Shown here: positions 9,163-18,665 of the stretch, one piece after another
Layout: every line of letters starts with the position of its first letter
How positions within the stretch are numbered: position 1 is the stretch's first letter
Assembly: GCF_028745735.1 (NCBI RefSeq)
Contig: NZ_JAQZSM010000002.1
Coordinates: 295,147-359,146, forward strand
Direction: 5' to 3'
Source: Roseinatronobacter alkalisoli
GTDB lineage: Bacteria; Pseudomonadota; Alphaproteobacteria; Rhodobacterales; Rhodobacteraceae
Length of the DNA stretch: 64,000 bases
Position numbers and translations under genes: made by a program
Notes under the pieces: model-generated
Told to the model about the DNA's origin: nothing
Databases searched by the model: none
The model's input: only the letters and a program-made list of their open reading frames with translations

Positions 9163-11610
9163 ATGTTCCGCCGAAAGACGACAGACATGCCACCCGCCCT
9201 GACCCGCGCCCTGCGGGGCACCTTGGCAGGGCTGTGGGCGGAAAGGCTGGCGCGTGCATTCTGGCCCTTTACGGCACTGTTGCTGCTTGTGGCCGCAGGG
9301 CTGGGGTTCGGCGCGCAGGACTATCTGCCACCGCTTTGGGCCAGTATTGCGGCAATCGTGCTGCTGTTTGCACTGCTTGGTGCGTTGCTTCATGGCGCGT
9401 GGCGGTTGCAACCTCCCTTTCCCGCGGATGCCGCGCAACGGCTTGATCAGGCCTTGCCCGGGCGCCCGCTGGCCACACTTGGCGATCAGCAGGCGATTGG
9501 CGCGCAGGATGCAGCGTCAGTGCGGGTCTGGGTCGCGCATCAGGCGCGGATGCAGGCGCGGCTGGCACATGTCACCCCGGTGCGCGGCGATCTGCGGCTG
9601 GCGCGGTTTGACCGCTTCGGTCTGCGCTATATCGCGCTGACAGCATTTACCGTGTCGCTGCTGTTCGGCACGCCCATGCGTGTGGTGGAAATATCGGAAC
9701 TTGCGCAAATTCCCGGCCGCGCCGAAGCTGTGGCGCTTGGCCCGTCATGGGAAGCATGGGTGCAGCCGCCTGCCTATACCGGACGGCCCAGCCTGTACCT
9801 GAACGAAGTGGACCGCGCCCGTCTGGAACTGCCCCAAGGCAGCCGCGTGACAGTGCGCTTCTATGGCCAGCAAGGCGTCATGTCGGTGCATGAGGGCCTG
9901 TCGGGCAGGGTGGACCCCGACACGACAGATATGGCGCAGGATTTCGATATCGAAAACTCCGGCAGGCTCAGCATCCGTGGCCCCGGTGGGCGCGACTGGG
10001 AAGTGGCCGCGCTGACCGATCAGCCGCCCGTCGTCAGACTGGACGGCGTTGCGCAACGCGAACGCGGCGGGCTGATGCGGCAGGATTTCACCGCAAGCGA
10101 TGATTACGGCGTTGTCGCAGGCAAGGTTCATATCGATCTGGACCTTGCGAATACGCCGCGTGATTTTGGCCTTGCCGTGCCCCCCGAACCACGGGATGCG
10201 CTGACAGTTGCGCTGCCGCTGCCCGTATCAGGGTCGCGGGTCGAATTTTCCGATGCCTTTATCGAAGATTTCTCGCAGCACCCATGGGCCAATATGCCGG
10301 TCACAGTCGCGCTGCAGGTCGAAGATGCGCGCGGCCAGCAAGGCCAGACTGAACCCCACGCCATGACATTGCCGGGCCGACGTTTCTTCGACCCGATGGC
10401 CGCTGCTGTTATCGAATTGCGGCGCGACCTGTTGTGGTCACGCGAAAATGCCCGGCGTGCAGGCCAGTTGATGCGCGCGATCGGCCACCACCCGCAGGAT
10501 GCCTTTCGCGGTGTTGAAGCGCGGATCAGGTTCACTGAAACCCGCGACCTGCTGCTGGCCAGTCTGGATGACGGCGGGCTGGATGGCGCCACGCGCGATG
10601 ATCTGGCGCAGCGCATGTGGGATCTGGCCGTATTGCTGGAAGAAGGCGAACTGGCCGATGCCCGCGAACGTTTGCGGCGTGCGCAGGAACGCCTGAATGA
10701 AGCCGTGCGCAACGGGGCGGACCCGTCCGAAGTGGCCGATCTGATGGATGAATTGCGCGAGGCCATGCGCGATTACATGCGCCAGTTAGCCGAACAGCCC
10801 CGCGAACGCGGCGAAGCGCCGCCCGACGGTGAAAGCATTGAAATCACGCAGGACCAGATCCAGCAGCTTCTGGACCGCATTCAGGAACTGATGGACGAAG
10901 GCCGCATGGATGAAGCCGCGCAATTGCTGGCGCAGTTGCAGGAACTTCTGGAAAATCTGCAGATGGCCGAAGGGCAGGGCGGCCAGGGCATGCCCGGAAA
11001 TGAAGCCATGGAAGGGCTGGGGGATACGCTGCGCCAGCAACAGGATCTGGCCGATGATACGTTCAACGACCTGCAGGACCAGTTCCGCCAGAATGATGGC
11101 GACGACCCTGCGTCACCGGATGATCTGGCAGACCGCCAGCGCGGTCTGGCAGACCAGCTGCGCGAGCTGCAACTGCCCCCCCTGCCGGGCGAAGGCACCC
11201 CCGAAGGCGATGCCGCCCTTGAAGCGCTGGAACGTGCTCAGCGCGCCATGGAAGATGCGGCGCAGGCATTGGAACAGGGCGAAAACAGCGAAGCCCTGAA
11301 CCGGCAGGCCGACGCGATGGAAGCCATGCGCGATGGCCTGCGCGCCATGAATGACGCCCTGACCCAGGACCAGCGTGAGCGCCAGCAGGGCGAACAGGGT
11401 GCCCGGCAGGGCGCGGATGGCGGGCGCGACCCCCTTGGCCGCGACCGTAACCAGGGCGGCGAGGTCGGCACTGATCAGAACATGCTGCAAGGGGGCGACA
11501 CTTATCGCCGCGCGCGCGATCTGCTGGAAGAATTGCGCCGCCGCTCTGCCGAACGCGACCGGCCAGAGGCCGAACTGGATTATCTGCGCCGCCTGCTGGA
11601 CCGTTTCTGA
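9163..11610 (+). CDS. TIGR02302 family membrane-anchored coiled-coil protein
   Basis: This 815-residue protein matches the alphaproteobacterial TIGR02302 (DUF4175) family by architecture and position after lysA. The N-terminal 170 residues carry three hydrophobic helices (about 25-45, 48-70 and 150-168). A beta-rich middle follows, with the segments LPQGSRVTVRFYG and FTASDDYGVV. The C-terminal third is very rich in Gln, Glu, Asp and Ala with heptad-like repeats and clear coiled-coil character. The role is unknown, but an envelope-spanning structural function is likely from the layout. The start ATG at 9163 follows a GAGAGGGCTG ribosome site. Confidence 0.85.
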   Translation: MFRRKTTDMPPALTRALRGTLAGLWAERLARAFWPFTALLLLVAAGLGFGAQDYLPPLWASIAAIVLLFALLGALLHGAWRLQPPFPADAAQRLDQALPGRPLATLGDQQAIGAQDAASVRVWVAHQARMQARLAHVTPVRGDLRLARFDRFGLRYIALTAFTVSLLFGTPMRVVEISELAQIPGRAEAVALGPSWEAWVQPPAYTGRPSLYLNEVDRARLELPQGSRVTVRFYGQQGVMSVHEGLSGRVDPDTTDMAQDFDIENSGRLSIRGPGGRDWEVAALTDQPPVVRLDGVAQRERGGLMRQDFTASDDYGVVAGKVHIDLDLANTPRDFGLAVPPEPRDALTVALPLPVSGSRVEFSDAFIEDFSQHPWANMPVTVALQVEDARGQQGQTEPHAMTLPGRRFFDPMAAAVIELRRDLLWSRENARRAGQLMRAIGHHPQDAFRGVEARIRFTETRDLLLASLDDGGLDGATRDDLAQRMWDLAVLLEEGELADARERLRRAQERLNEAVRNGADPSEVADLMDELREAMRDYMRQLAEQPRERGEAPPDGESIEITQDQIQQLLDRIQELMDEGRMDEAAQLLAQLQELLENLQMAEGQGGQGMPGNEAMEGLGDTLRQQQDLADDTFNDLQDQFRQNDGDDPASPDDLADRQRGLADQLRELQLPPLPGEGTPEGDAALEALERAQRAMEDAAQALEQGENSEALNRQADAMEAMRDGLRAMNDALTQDQRERQQGEQGARQGADGGRDPLGRDRNQGGEVGTDQNMLQGGDTYRRARDLLEELRRRSAERDRPEAELDYLRRLLDRF

Positions 11611-11761
11611 CAGCAGCGCCAAGTCTGGCGCATCCGATCACGCTTGAAAACCCTCTGTCAGGTGGCGGCCCCCAACAATGGCACAACCGCTTTCCCATGC
11701 TGAGCTTTATGCGCGGCAAGGATCACGAGCGCCGATATTATAACGCGAAATCGGTGAGTAG

Positions 11762-11851
11762 TGGCGGAGAGACAGGGATTCGAACCCTGGGTCCCCGTAA
11801 AGGGACAACGGTTTTCGAGACCGCCCCGTTCGACCACTCCGGCACCTCTCC
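11762..11851 (-). tRNA. tRNA-Ser (anticodon CGA)
   Basis: The minus strand folds into a class II tRNA. The acceptor is GGAGAGG with TCTCTCC, the anticodon loop CTCGAAA carries CGA, the variable arm is long (GTCCC...GGGAC), the T-loop is TTCGAAT, and the 3' CCA is encoded. Length is 90 nt, as expected for tRNA-Ser. Confidence 0.95.
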
Positions 11852-12029
11852 GCGGTCGCGTTGGTGGTTACTGTGGTCAGGGCGCGCGTGCAAGCGGAAA
11901 TATGGTCTGAATGCACGATTTGGCATCGAACTGCCCTTGCTGTGGCGGCGCATCGCGTGAATGTTGTTTGCGATATCTCCGCAGTCGGTTAGAACCGCGA
12001 CGCGGAAGCGGATGGCACAAGGGGGGAGT

Positions 12030-12875
12030 ATGGCGACCAAAGCAAAAGAGGCCTGTGGGATTGCCCTGTTATGCGTGCTCATGCTTGTTTCTTCGGTGCG
12101 TCTGGCGCAGGCGCAGGATCTGTCAGAGGCGTTCCTTCTGCCGGAGCTGTTCCAGATCATGGCGGCAGAGGGCAGGGCCGCAATCGGACAGGATAGTGCC
12201 GCCCCTGTATCGGATGCAGAGCTTGATCTTTGGCGCGCAGAGCTGGATGAAATCTACGACGCCGACAGGATGCATGTGGATTTTGTTGCCGCGCTGGATG
12301 CCGCGCTTGAGTCAAAACCCGGAATTCGCGCTGATGCGATAGATTTCGCCACGACGGAATTGGGACAGCGCATCCTGCGGCTGGAGATTTCCGCCCGCGA
12401 TGCATTGCTGCAGGACGAAATTGACGACGTGGCGCGCCTGGCCTTGCTGGAGGCGCGTTCGGCATCGCAAAAGGGCGCTGACAACCGTCTGGCGCTGGTT
12501 CGCGCGCGCATCAGGGCGAATGATCTGGTCGAGCTGAATGTTTCGCTCGGGATGAATACAAGCTATGCGTATTATCGCGGCATGCTTGCGGAAAACACCG
12601 CCATCGGACTGAATGCCGAGGATATGCTGAACATGGTGCAGGCGCTGGAACCCTCAATACGCAATGATGTGACGGACTGGATAGAATCCTATTTTCTGAT
12701 GGCTTATCAGCCGCTTAGTGATGATGAATTGCAGGCATATATCGCATATTCCGCCAGTCCGGAAGGCGATGCCTTCAATCGCGCAATGTTTCAGGCTTTT
12801 GACGCGGTGTTTGTCGGCCTGTCACACAGGGTCGGGCGGGCGCTGGGGCGGATCATGAACAGCGAGTCGCTTTGA
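12030..12875 (+). CDS. Secreted protein, DUF2059-like
   Basis: This protein of 281 residues has a clear Sec signal peptide (hydrophobic stretch GIALLCVLMLVSS, cleavage likely after AQA near residue 29). The mature part is all-helical, and its C-terminal region, with DWIESYFLMAYQPLSDDELQ then YSASPEGDAFN, resembles the DUF2059 pattern of a tyrosine, a small helix, then S-x-x-G. The function is unknown and the protein is probably periplasmic. The start at 12030 has a GGGGGGAG ribosome site immediately upstream, so the 23 residues of open frame before it are not used. It stands alone between tRNA-Ser and a convergent gene. Confidence 0.7.
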   Translation: MATKAKEACGIALLCVLMLVSSVRLAQAQDLSEAFLLPELFQIMAAEGRAAIGQDSAAPVSDAELDLWRAELDEIYDADRMHVDFVAALDAALESKPGIRADAIDFATTELGQRILRLEISARDALLQDEIDDVARLALLEARSASQKGADNRLALVRARIRANDLVELNVSLGMNTSYAYYRGMLAENTAIGLNAEDMLNMVQALEPSIRNDVTDWIESYFLMAYQPLSDDELQAYIAYSASPEGDAFNRAMFQAFDAVFVGLSHRVGRALGRIMNSESL

Positions 12876-13172
12876 CACCCCATCCGTGCCCTTCGGGGCG
12901 GCTGCGCTGCCTGCCATGCAGACAACAGGTGGCGCCGGTCGCATGCGGACGGTTACCATGTTATGCCGGATGGAATGGTAGCGGAGCGTTCCGGGCATGC
13001 AAGTTCGTATAACAGGACGTATGAGGCGCCGCCGCCGATCCTCGTCCAGCGGAGGCGGTATGGAAATGGCGTGCAGCAGCGTTTCCGGATGACGGAAATT
13101 GCCGCTGCTTACTTTTTTTGGGGGGGATTATCCAAACCTGTTGGACCCCGAAAATCCGTCGCACAGCCAGTT
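12876..13172. other. Intergenic region, no gene seen
   Basis: This 297-bp gap lies between two convergent genes. Open frames on both strands show no family features. It holds a T7-G7 homopolymer pair at 13113-13126, the kind of site where base-count errors are common. Confidence 0.5.
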
Positions 13173-14783
13173 TCACCAGGACGCTTTACGATCATCACGG
13201 TTCTTCCTGAAAGTCGCCGTTTCTTCATCAATCAGCACCACGCCCTTCGCGGCCAGAGCCGTGAGGAGTTTTGGTCCGGGTTGGCTGTTCTCAAGCCCCG
13301 AAATTTTGCTCAGATTCGGTACGAGTGCGAGATCATGAACCGCTTGGTCAGTTACCGCAATCGGTTCATCGCCGCAGCCAGGGTCAAAGAATGGCCAGAG
13401 AGCGTCATAAACTCCTGCCCCACCGTCCATACCACTTGATTGGTGCAACCTGGTCACGAGGGCCAGTGCGTCCGGAGCAATGGGCAGCGCTTCAAGATAC
13501 TTCCTTATTTCAGGGATGACGTCGTAGCCGTCTGTTTCGCGGTCGATATGCCGCTCGGTATGCTCGCGCGCAAATGTGTTCAGATCGAGCTTGGGAATCA
13601 GCACGTCCTGAACGAACATCAACTCCTCAATGACAAGCAGCTTGAATCCGAAGTCCCGGAACGCAGTGTCAGGGGGCGAGGGAATTGCGAAGGTGCGGGG
13701 CCTGCTTTCTTTCGCCGCGCCCTCCGCCAGCAAGGACTCGATCAAGGCGCGCGTCAGCGGTCCCGCCTTTTTCGCCAGCGTTTCATAGGACCGGAGCGCA
13801 GGCTTTGCGACCACGAGCCGCAGGACGGCGGCATCGCGTTTCTCCCTTACCCAGCCCTCAAAGTCCGTTTCAAGACGGGCGATCTGGGCTTCATAACCCG
13901 CGATCCTGTCCTGTGCGCTACTGGCAACCAGGCTTGGCGGCAGGAGCGAGTTGGGACGTATGGGCGCAGTGCCCTCGGCCTCGGCGCGGGACCACTTGAT
14001 ATATTCGCGGCAGCGCGCGATTTCCTCGGCCGCCGTTGTAGGTTCGATGCCGAGAGGTTCTTCGACGAAGATGCGCCGTGCCTCCTTGTCATCGATCGGT
14101 AGCGGGTCCGGCAACAGCTTCATGACCTTTGGCGCTGCCTTGAACATCGGGTCGTCCCGCGTTGCGTAAAGGCTGAAGAGACTATGCGCGAGTGTCGTCA
14201 ATCCCTTCTGACCGGCCTTTCCTGCCTTCATCTGGCTGGTCATGACCTTCGCTATTGCTTCATCGCATCTCGGGTGATCCGCCAGCATTATCATGACAAG
14301 GTTGCTCGATAATCCAGGGAATATGGTAACAAGATCCGGGAGCAACTCGGCGACTGCCTCCTTTCCGCTGTTATCGGGATAGAAAGTCGTGCGCCACACC
14401 ACCTCTGCCAAGGCTTCCACGATGTCGCCGAACGTTCCGGTCGAGTACCGGGGGCGGTGGCCCGGAATGGCGCGGTCAGTCTCCTCTTTCATCCGTCGGA
14501 TGCACGCGATGATGGCGGGCAGTTTATCCTTTGAGACGCTTATAAGATCGCGACGGCAACGCCCCTCATTGCCGTAGCCGCGCGCAAGTGCGAGCAGGGC
14601 GACGCGCGTTTGCGGCAGATCAATCCCGCCAAGCGCCCGGTCGGCCAGCTTTTGTACGAGGTCGAGATAGGCCGCACCGGGCTCTTCCTCGCGTTTGAGT
14701 TGCTCCACGATCCTGCTCTCGATCTGATCAATGCATGCCGGGTCGTTCGGGTCGGGGAAGGGTTCGGGCAGTAATCGGGTCAT
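13173..14783 (-). CDS. Large cytoplasmic protein with DUF6892-like C-terminus
   Basis: This 536-residue protein has no signal peptide or membrane segment. The first 390 residues are helical and unrecognised. The last 140 start with FRDFGFKLLVIEELMFV and continue through IPEIRKYLEAL, LWPFFD and LVPNLSKISG. That order resembles the DUF6892 domain, often seen in immunity-type or accessory proteins. I base this on memory of the pattern, so treat it as tentative. The start at 14783 is preferred over the 81-residue longer frame because GGAAGGAA lies eight bases upstream and the extra residues are rich in Cys, Arg and His. Its location in a loose region between two tRNA genes suggests an accessory gene. 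Confidence 0.6.
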   Translation of the reverse strand: MTRLLPEPFPDPNDPACIDQIESRIVEQLKREEEPGAAYLDLVQKLADRALGGIDLPQTRVALLALARGYGNEGRCRRDLISVSKDKLPAIIACIRRMKEETDRAIPGHRPRYSTGTFGDIVEALAEVVWRTTFYPDNSGKEAVAELLPDLVTIFPGLSSNLVMIMLADHPRCDEAIAKVMTSQMKAGKAGQKGLTTLAHSLFSLYATRDDPMFKAAPKVMKLLPDPLPIDDKEARRIFVEEPLGIEPTTAAEEIARCREYIKWSRAEAEGTAPIRPNSLLPPSLVASSAQDRIAGYEAQIARLETDFEGWVREKRDAAVLRLVVAKPALRSYETLAKKAGPLTRALIESLLAEGAAKESRPRTFAIPSPPDTAFRDFGFKLLVIEELMFVQDVLIPKLDLNTFAREHTERHIDRETDGYDVIPEIRKYLEALPIAPDALALVTRLHQSSGMDGGAGVYDALWPFFDPGCGDEPIAVTDQAVHDLALVPNLSKISGLENSQPGPKLLTALAAKGVVLIDEETATFRKNRDDRKASW

Positions 14784-15061
14784 GGGCGGGTTCCTTCCGT
14801 AACGAAGATCACATGCCCCCCCCAAGCATTCAAGGACTTTGCAGGGAACCCGTTGAATATCCGGCGGAATTGGGGACATGTGCTGATGGTGCATTGTCTG
14901 ATGACCGGTGGGGCATGCACGGTATGAACGGACCCTCATGTTGGGTTGCGTGCCGTCTACTGTATCCCGCATCAGCGATGTTGACCGGCAAGGATTGCCG
15001 CGACAAACGCGAATGGCGGCATGCAAGCCAGATTATGCGGCAGAAAGGCCGGGAAACGGCG

Positions 15062-15577
15062 TCACCTTCCTGTTATTCCTTCGGTCGGCGGGAGTGGTAC
15101 CGGGGCAGTTACGTTTTCAGGCCGACGCCTTTCATAGAAGGCGTTTCCACCTGTCGTCACGACATAATGCATATTGTTATAGGACGTTTGATACCACGCT
15201 GCGTGGAAAAATTTTGCGTCTGCGATGTCCGGGTGCCGTTCTCCCTGATAAACCGATTGCGCGGCGGCCATTACCACCGGGGCCGCCCTGCTGACCATGT
15301 CCTTGGTCATGACGCCAGGTGCGAACTGGTTTTTCTGGCCGACCACACCGCAGATGGTATCGGGGAATGCGTCGGATTGAACACGATTCATCACCACGCT
15401 TCCGACCGCGATCATCCCGTCGCGGCTGGAGCGATTGGATTCAAAATACATGGCGCGTGCCATGCAATCGAGCTCAGTTGCGGACGGAGATCGCGGAGAG
15501 GATGTGCCGCACCCCGCCAGAACGCAGAGACAGCCAATTACCACGGCGATCCGTTGGTTGGTGTAAGGGCGCGGCAA
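15062..15577 (-). CDS. SleB-type cell wall hydrolase (lipoprotein)
   Basis: This 171-residue protein has an N-terminal signal sequence with lipobox LAGC (Cys 23) and a single Hydrolase_2/SleB-like domain. The domain marks are ARAMYFESN (catalytic Glu), AVGSVVMNRV, FPDTICGVV, FAPG and FFHAAWY. Such enzymes are muralytic transglycosylase or amidase-like proteins; SleB acts on spore cortex and the proteobacterial versions remodel peptidoglycan. The start is a TTG with GGAAGG eight bases upstream. The lipobox suggests envelope anchoring. Confidence 0.85.
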   Translation of the reverse strand: MPRPYTNQRIAVVIGCLCVLAGCGTSSPRSPSATELDCMARAMYFESNRSSRDGMIAVGSVVMNRVQSDAFPDTICGVVGQKNQFAPGVMTKDMVSRAAPVVMAAAQSVYQGERHPDIADAKFFHAAWYQTSYNNMHYVVTTGGNAFYERRRPENVTAPVPLPPTEGITGR

Positions 15578-16003
15578 ATTCGTAGCCTTCCAGGTGTTTC
15601 TTGTCGTCGATTTTGATTGCGCCGGAGTTTTTCAGCAAAATCTGATGCAGACAAGAGCAATGCGCGCGATTTCCGGACTTCCTTAACAATTTGAATGGAA
15701 GTTGCGTCCCGCATGTCCAGCAACTGTATTTTCCAGAAAGGCCAGTTTGTGGACGTTCTGGTCAGATAACTTCGCCTTGGATCGCCCGGTGCCCGCTGGC
15801 CCGCCAGAACTTCAGAAAACCGGGAGAAACTATGGAGTATGCGCTAATCTTGGTGCAAGATGTGCAATCCATACTTCCGGGGCTGATCGGTGAAACAGAC
15901 AGGCAAGAATCAGCACCCCGGATGCCGCATGTCCGCAAAAACGCAGGACAAACCCCAGTATTCCATGATTGCTATTTTATAGCGGCGATATAAAGGGGGG
16001 ATT
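15578..16003. other. Intergenic region, no gene seen
   Basis: This 426-bp stretch between the SleB-type gene and tRNA-Met is less G+C-rich than its neighbours. A 100-codon plus-strand frame at 15691-15993 has no ribosome site, no recognisable motif and odd composition, so I do not call it. No repeats or terminators stand out. Confidence 0.5.
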
Positions 16004-16080
16004 TGGTAGCGGAGGAGGGACTTGAACCCCCGACACGCGGATTATGATTCCGCTGCTCTAACCAACTGAGCTACTCCGCC
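16004..16080 (-). tRNA. tRNA-Met (anticodon CAT)
   Basis: The minus strand gives a cloverleaf with acceptor GGCGGAG / CTCCGCT, anticodon stem GCGGA/TCCGC around ATCATAA (anticodon CAT), T-arm GGGGG TTCAAGT CCCTC and an encoded CCA. The paired first acceptor base (G-T wobble) and general body fit elongator rather than initiator tRNA-Met. A lysidine-modified Ile tRNA also reads CAT and cannot be excluded by eye. Confidence 0.9.
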
Positions 16081-16225
16081 AAACGCAGGATGCGTGTAGT
16101 CCAGTGCGGAATCAGCGTCAAGACCCTGAGCGCATCCTTGTGACGGATATTTGTTACTTGCGCCCTCGTCACTTGCGGTCAGGCATCCTATCATAATCGC
16201 AGGGGAACAGGGCAGGTGGCGCTAC

Positions 16226-17377
16226 ATGAATGATCCGCAATCACGGCCAACAGAACTGGTGCTGGTCGGGGGTGGGCATGCGCATGCTCTGGTTCTGCAT
16301 GAACTGGCGCGGAACCCGTTGCACGGCACGAATATTACGCTGATCAATCCATCGCCGACCGCGCCCTATACCGGCATGTTGCCGGGATTTATTGCGGGGC
16401 ATTATGCGCGCGAGGATCTGGAAATTGACCTGCAACAACTGGCTGCGCGCGCGGGTGCGCGGCTGGTGCTGGGCAAGGTGGATGCGCTTGACCGGCAGGC
16501 GGGGGTTGTCAGGGGCGTGGGGACGGGCGCGATCCGCTTTGATATTGCCGCGCTGGATATCGGGATCACGTCAGACCTGCCGATGATTGCGGGCTACGCA
16601 CCGCACGCGGTATCGGCCAAGCCATTGGGCGAATATGCCAGACGCTGGCAAGACTGGCTGGACAAGGTCCGGGCAGGTCAGATCGCGCCGGAAATCGCTG
16701 TGCTGGGGGCAGGGGTGGCCGGTGTGGAGCTGGCGCTGGCCATGTCGTTCAGGTTGCGGGGGCATCCCCACAGAATGCGCATTATTGACCGTGGCCAAGC
16801 CTTGCCCCATATCGGCACCTATGCCCGCAAGCGGTTGCTGTCGCACCTTGCGCGCTTCGGCATAGCGGTGCTGGAACATACCGAGGTCACCGGAATTGAA
16901 GCCGATCATCTGCGATGCGCCGATGGGCAGGTCATTGCGGCCTCGTTCGTGGTGGGCGTTGCGGGCGCGCGCCCGCAGGACTGGTTGCGCGCCACCGGGC
17001 TGGACCATGCAGATGGTTTTATCAAGGTGGACCAGTATTTGCGCAGCCTGTCGGATGACCGGATTTTTGCCGTGGGCGATTGTGCCCATATGACCCATGC
17101 ACCAAGGCCGAAGGCGGGGGTGTTTGCCGTGCGGCAGGCACCGTTCCTGCTGGCCAATCTGCGGGCTGCGCTGGGCGGCGGGGCGTGGCGGGCCTATAAG
17201 CCACAGCGCGATTACCTGAAACTTGTGTCCCTTGGCGGCAAAACCGCGCTGGCCGATAAATGGGGCCTGCCGCTTGAAGGGCGTTGGCTGTGGCAACTGA
17301 AGGACGGGATCGACGCCAGATTCATGCGGCAATTCGGACTGCGTGACAGCGATCAGCCGTCACGCAGTCCGGGTTGA
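16226..17377 (+). CDS. FAD/NAD(P)-dependent oxidoreductase (TIGR03169-type, NDH-2 fold)
   Basis: This 383-residue pyridine-nucleotide-disulfide-oxidoreductase-fold protein starts with the FAD-binding ELVLVGGGHAHALVL. A second Rossmann motif, AVLGAGVAGVELALA, lies near residue 156 for NAD(P)H, and the FAD-closing IFAVGDCAHM near residue 285. The GGGHAH form of the dinucleotide loop is typical of TIGR03169, which in some bacteria is fused to SelD. No CxxC disulfide is present, so it is not a dithiol reductase, and it may be an NADH dehydrogenase-like or selenium-linked enzyme. ATG 16226 is chosen because the upstream 25 residues are not conserved-looking and a GGCAGGTGG site lies just before it. 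Confidence 0.8.
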   Translation: MNDPQSRPTELVLVGGGHAHALVLHELARNPLHGTNITLINPSPTAPYTGMLPGFIAGHYAREDLEIDLQQLAARAGARLVLGKVDALDRQAGVVRGVGTGAIRFDIAALDIGITSDLPMIAGYAPHAVSAKPLGEYARRWQDWLDKVRAGQIAPEIAVLGAGVAGVELALAMSFRLRGHPHRMRIIDRGQALPHIGTYARKRLLSHLARFGIAVLEHTEVTGIEADHLRCADGQVIAASFVVGVAGARPQDWLRATGLDHADGFIKVDQYLRSLSDDRIFAVGDCAHMTHAPRPKAGVFAVRQAPFLLANLRAALGGGAWRAYKPQRDYLKLVSLGGKTALADKWGLPLEGRWLWQLKDGIDARFMRQFGLRDSDQPSRSPG

Positions 17378-17415
17378 GGCTTTAACCCCCGCCATGGCCG
17401 GGGTGTCCTGCGGGT

Positions 17416-18591
17416 CTATTGCAAATAGCGCATCGGATCGACGCTTTCCTGCCCGCGACGCACTTCGAAATGCACGAAGCTGGGGTCGCCGGCCGCAACT
17501 TTGCCGATGTTCTGCCCCTGCGATACGCGCGCATCCTTGGCGACGGTCAGATTGTCGATATTGGCATAGACAGTCAGCAAGCCGCCATCATGGCGGACGA
17601 CCACGATATTGACGTTCCCGGTTGTGCGGGTGATTGCCGCGACAGTGCCCGCAGCGGCGGCACGGACATTCGCCCCGGCGCTGGCGGCAATGCCGATGCC
17701 TTCATTGCGGCCCGGCGCATAGGCGCGGATGATGCGCCCGTCGACCGGCATGACGAATGTTGTGCGTGATGCCTCCGTGCGTTCCTGTGACAGGTCGGGC
17801 GCGGGTGGCGTTGCGGCTTGCGCTTCTGCGCGCGCCTGATCCGCCGAAGGTACAGGCGCAGGCAGCGGCGTTGAGGCGCTGGGCGGCGGGGGGGCGGGGC
17901 TTGTGCTGCCTGGCGGGGTGGTTGTGGGCTCGGGCCGTGGTGCGGCGGCGGCCTGCTGCGTTTGCTGTTGCCCGACAGGGATCAGCAATGTCTGGCCTTC
18001 GCGTACACGCATTTCCGGGTCCAGCCCGTTCCAGTCGGCAAGGGCGCGGGGAGTCACGTTGTACAGCCGTGCGATGATGAAGGCAGTTTCACCGCGCTGC
18101 ACAACATGGCGTGTCGGCTGCGCTTCGGCAGGTTGGGTGGTGGCGGCAGGGCGTGGGCTACTGCCTTGTCCCGTTCCGGTTTCGGCGCGGCTGATGGCGC
18201 TGTCGGCCAGGGTTGATATTTCAATATCGCCACCGCTGGCAGAAGTGCCTGTCGCGCCTGACCCGCGCGGCAGGGCCAGCACTTCGCCGGACCGCAATGT
18301 GGTTTCCGGTGTCAGGGCGTTGAAACGCGCCAGTTCGCTGTCGGACATGCCGACGCGGTTTGCAACTGTGGCAACCGTATCACCGCTGCGTGCAACAACC
18401 ACCTGATAATCAGGATAGGAAATAACGCCACGCGAATCCGGCCTTGGGCGCTGGCCGGTAATTTCGCGCGCGGCTTCGGATGTGGTGAAGCCGTTATTCG
18501 GGCTGCGCAGGTCGGGGTCGAATCCTTCACATGCCGCAAGCGCCAGAAGGGCCACGCCGCTGAATAGGGTCATCTGGCGTTTCAGATGCAT
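17416..18591 (-). CDS. nlpD: NlpD-like lipoprotein with two LysM domains and degenerate M23 domain
   Basis: This 391-residue lipoprotein has lipobox LAAC at Cys 21, LysM domains near residues 65-107 and 160-205, a Pro/Ala/Thr-rich linker, and a C-terminal LytM/M23 fold. The catalytic metal ligands are missing: the usual HxxxD is NEGIG and the HxH motif is reduced to VHFEV. It should therefore activate an amidase rather than cut peptidoglycan, as E. coli NlpD does for AmiC at division. The surE-pcm-nlpD gene order on this strand matches the enterobacterial order and supports the name. Confidence 0.85.
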   Translation of the reverse strand: MHLKRQMTLFSGVALLALAACEGFDPDLRSPNNGFTTSEAAREITGQRPRPDSRGVISYPDYQVVVARSGDTVATVANRVGMSDSELARFNALTPETTLRSGEVLALPRGSGATGTSASGGDIEISTLADSAISRAETGTGQGSSPRPAATTQPAEAQPTRHVVQRGETAFIIARLYNVTPRALADWNGLDPEMRVREGQTLLIPVGQQQTQQAAAAPRPEPTTTPPGSTSPAPPPPSASTPLPAPVPSADQARAEAQAATPPAPDLSQERTEASRTTFVMPVDGRIIRAYAPGRNEGIGIAASAGANVRAAAAGTVAAITRTTGNVNIVVVRHDGGLLTVYANIDNLTVAKDARVSQGQNIGKVAAGDPSFVHFEVRRGQESVDPMRYLQ

Positions 18592-18665
18592 TTTCCTGTC
18601 ACCTCTGCTGTGTCGCGCAATGGCACGGGTGGTTCAGTGCCACGCCGCATCCGTTATGTTTCGGT

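Noticed and set aside
12963..13439. 158-codon plus-strand frame
   Set aside because: It overlaps the end of a convincing minus-strand gene and has no known motif or ribosome site.
15691..15993. 100-codon frame before tRNA-Met
   Set aside because: Composition and lack of any signal suggest chance.
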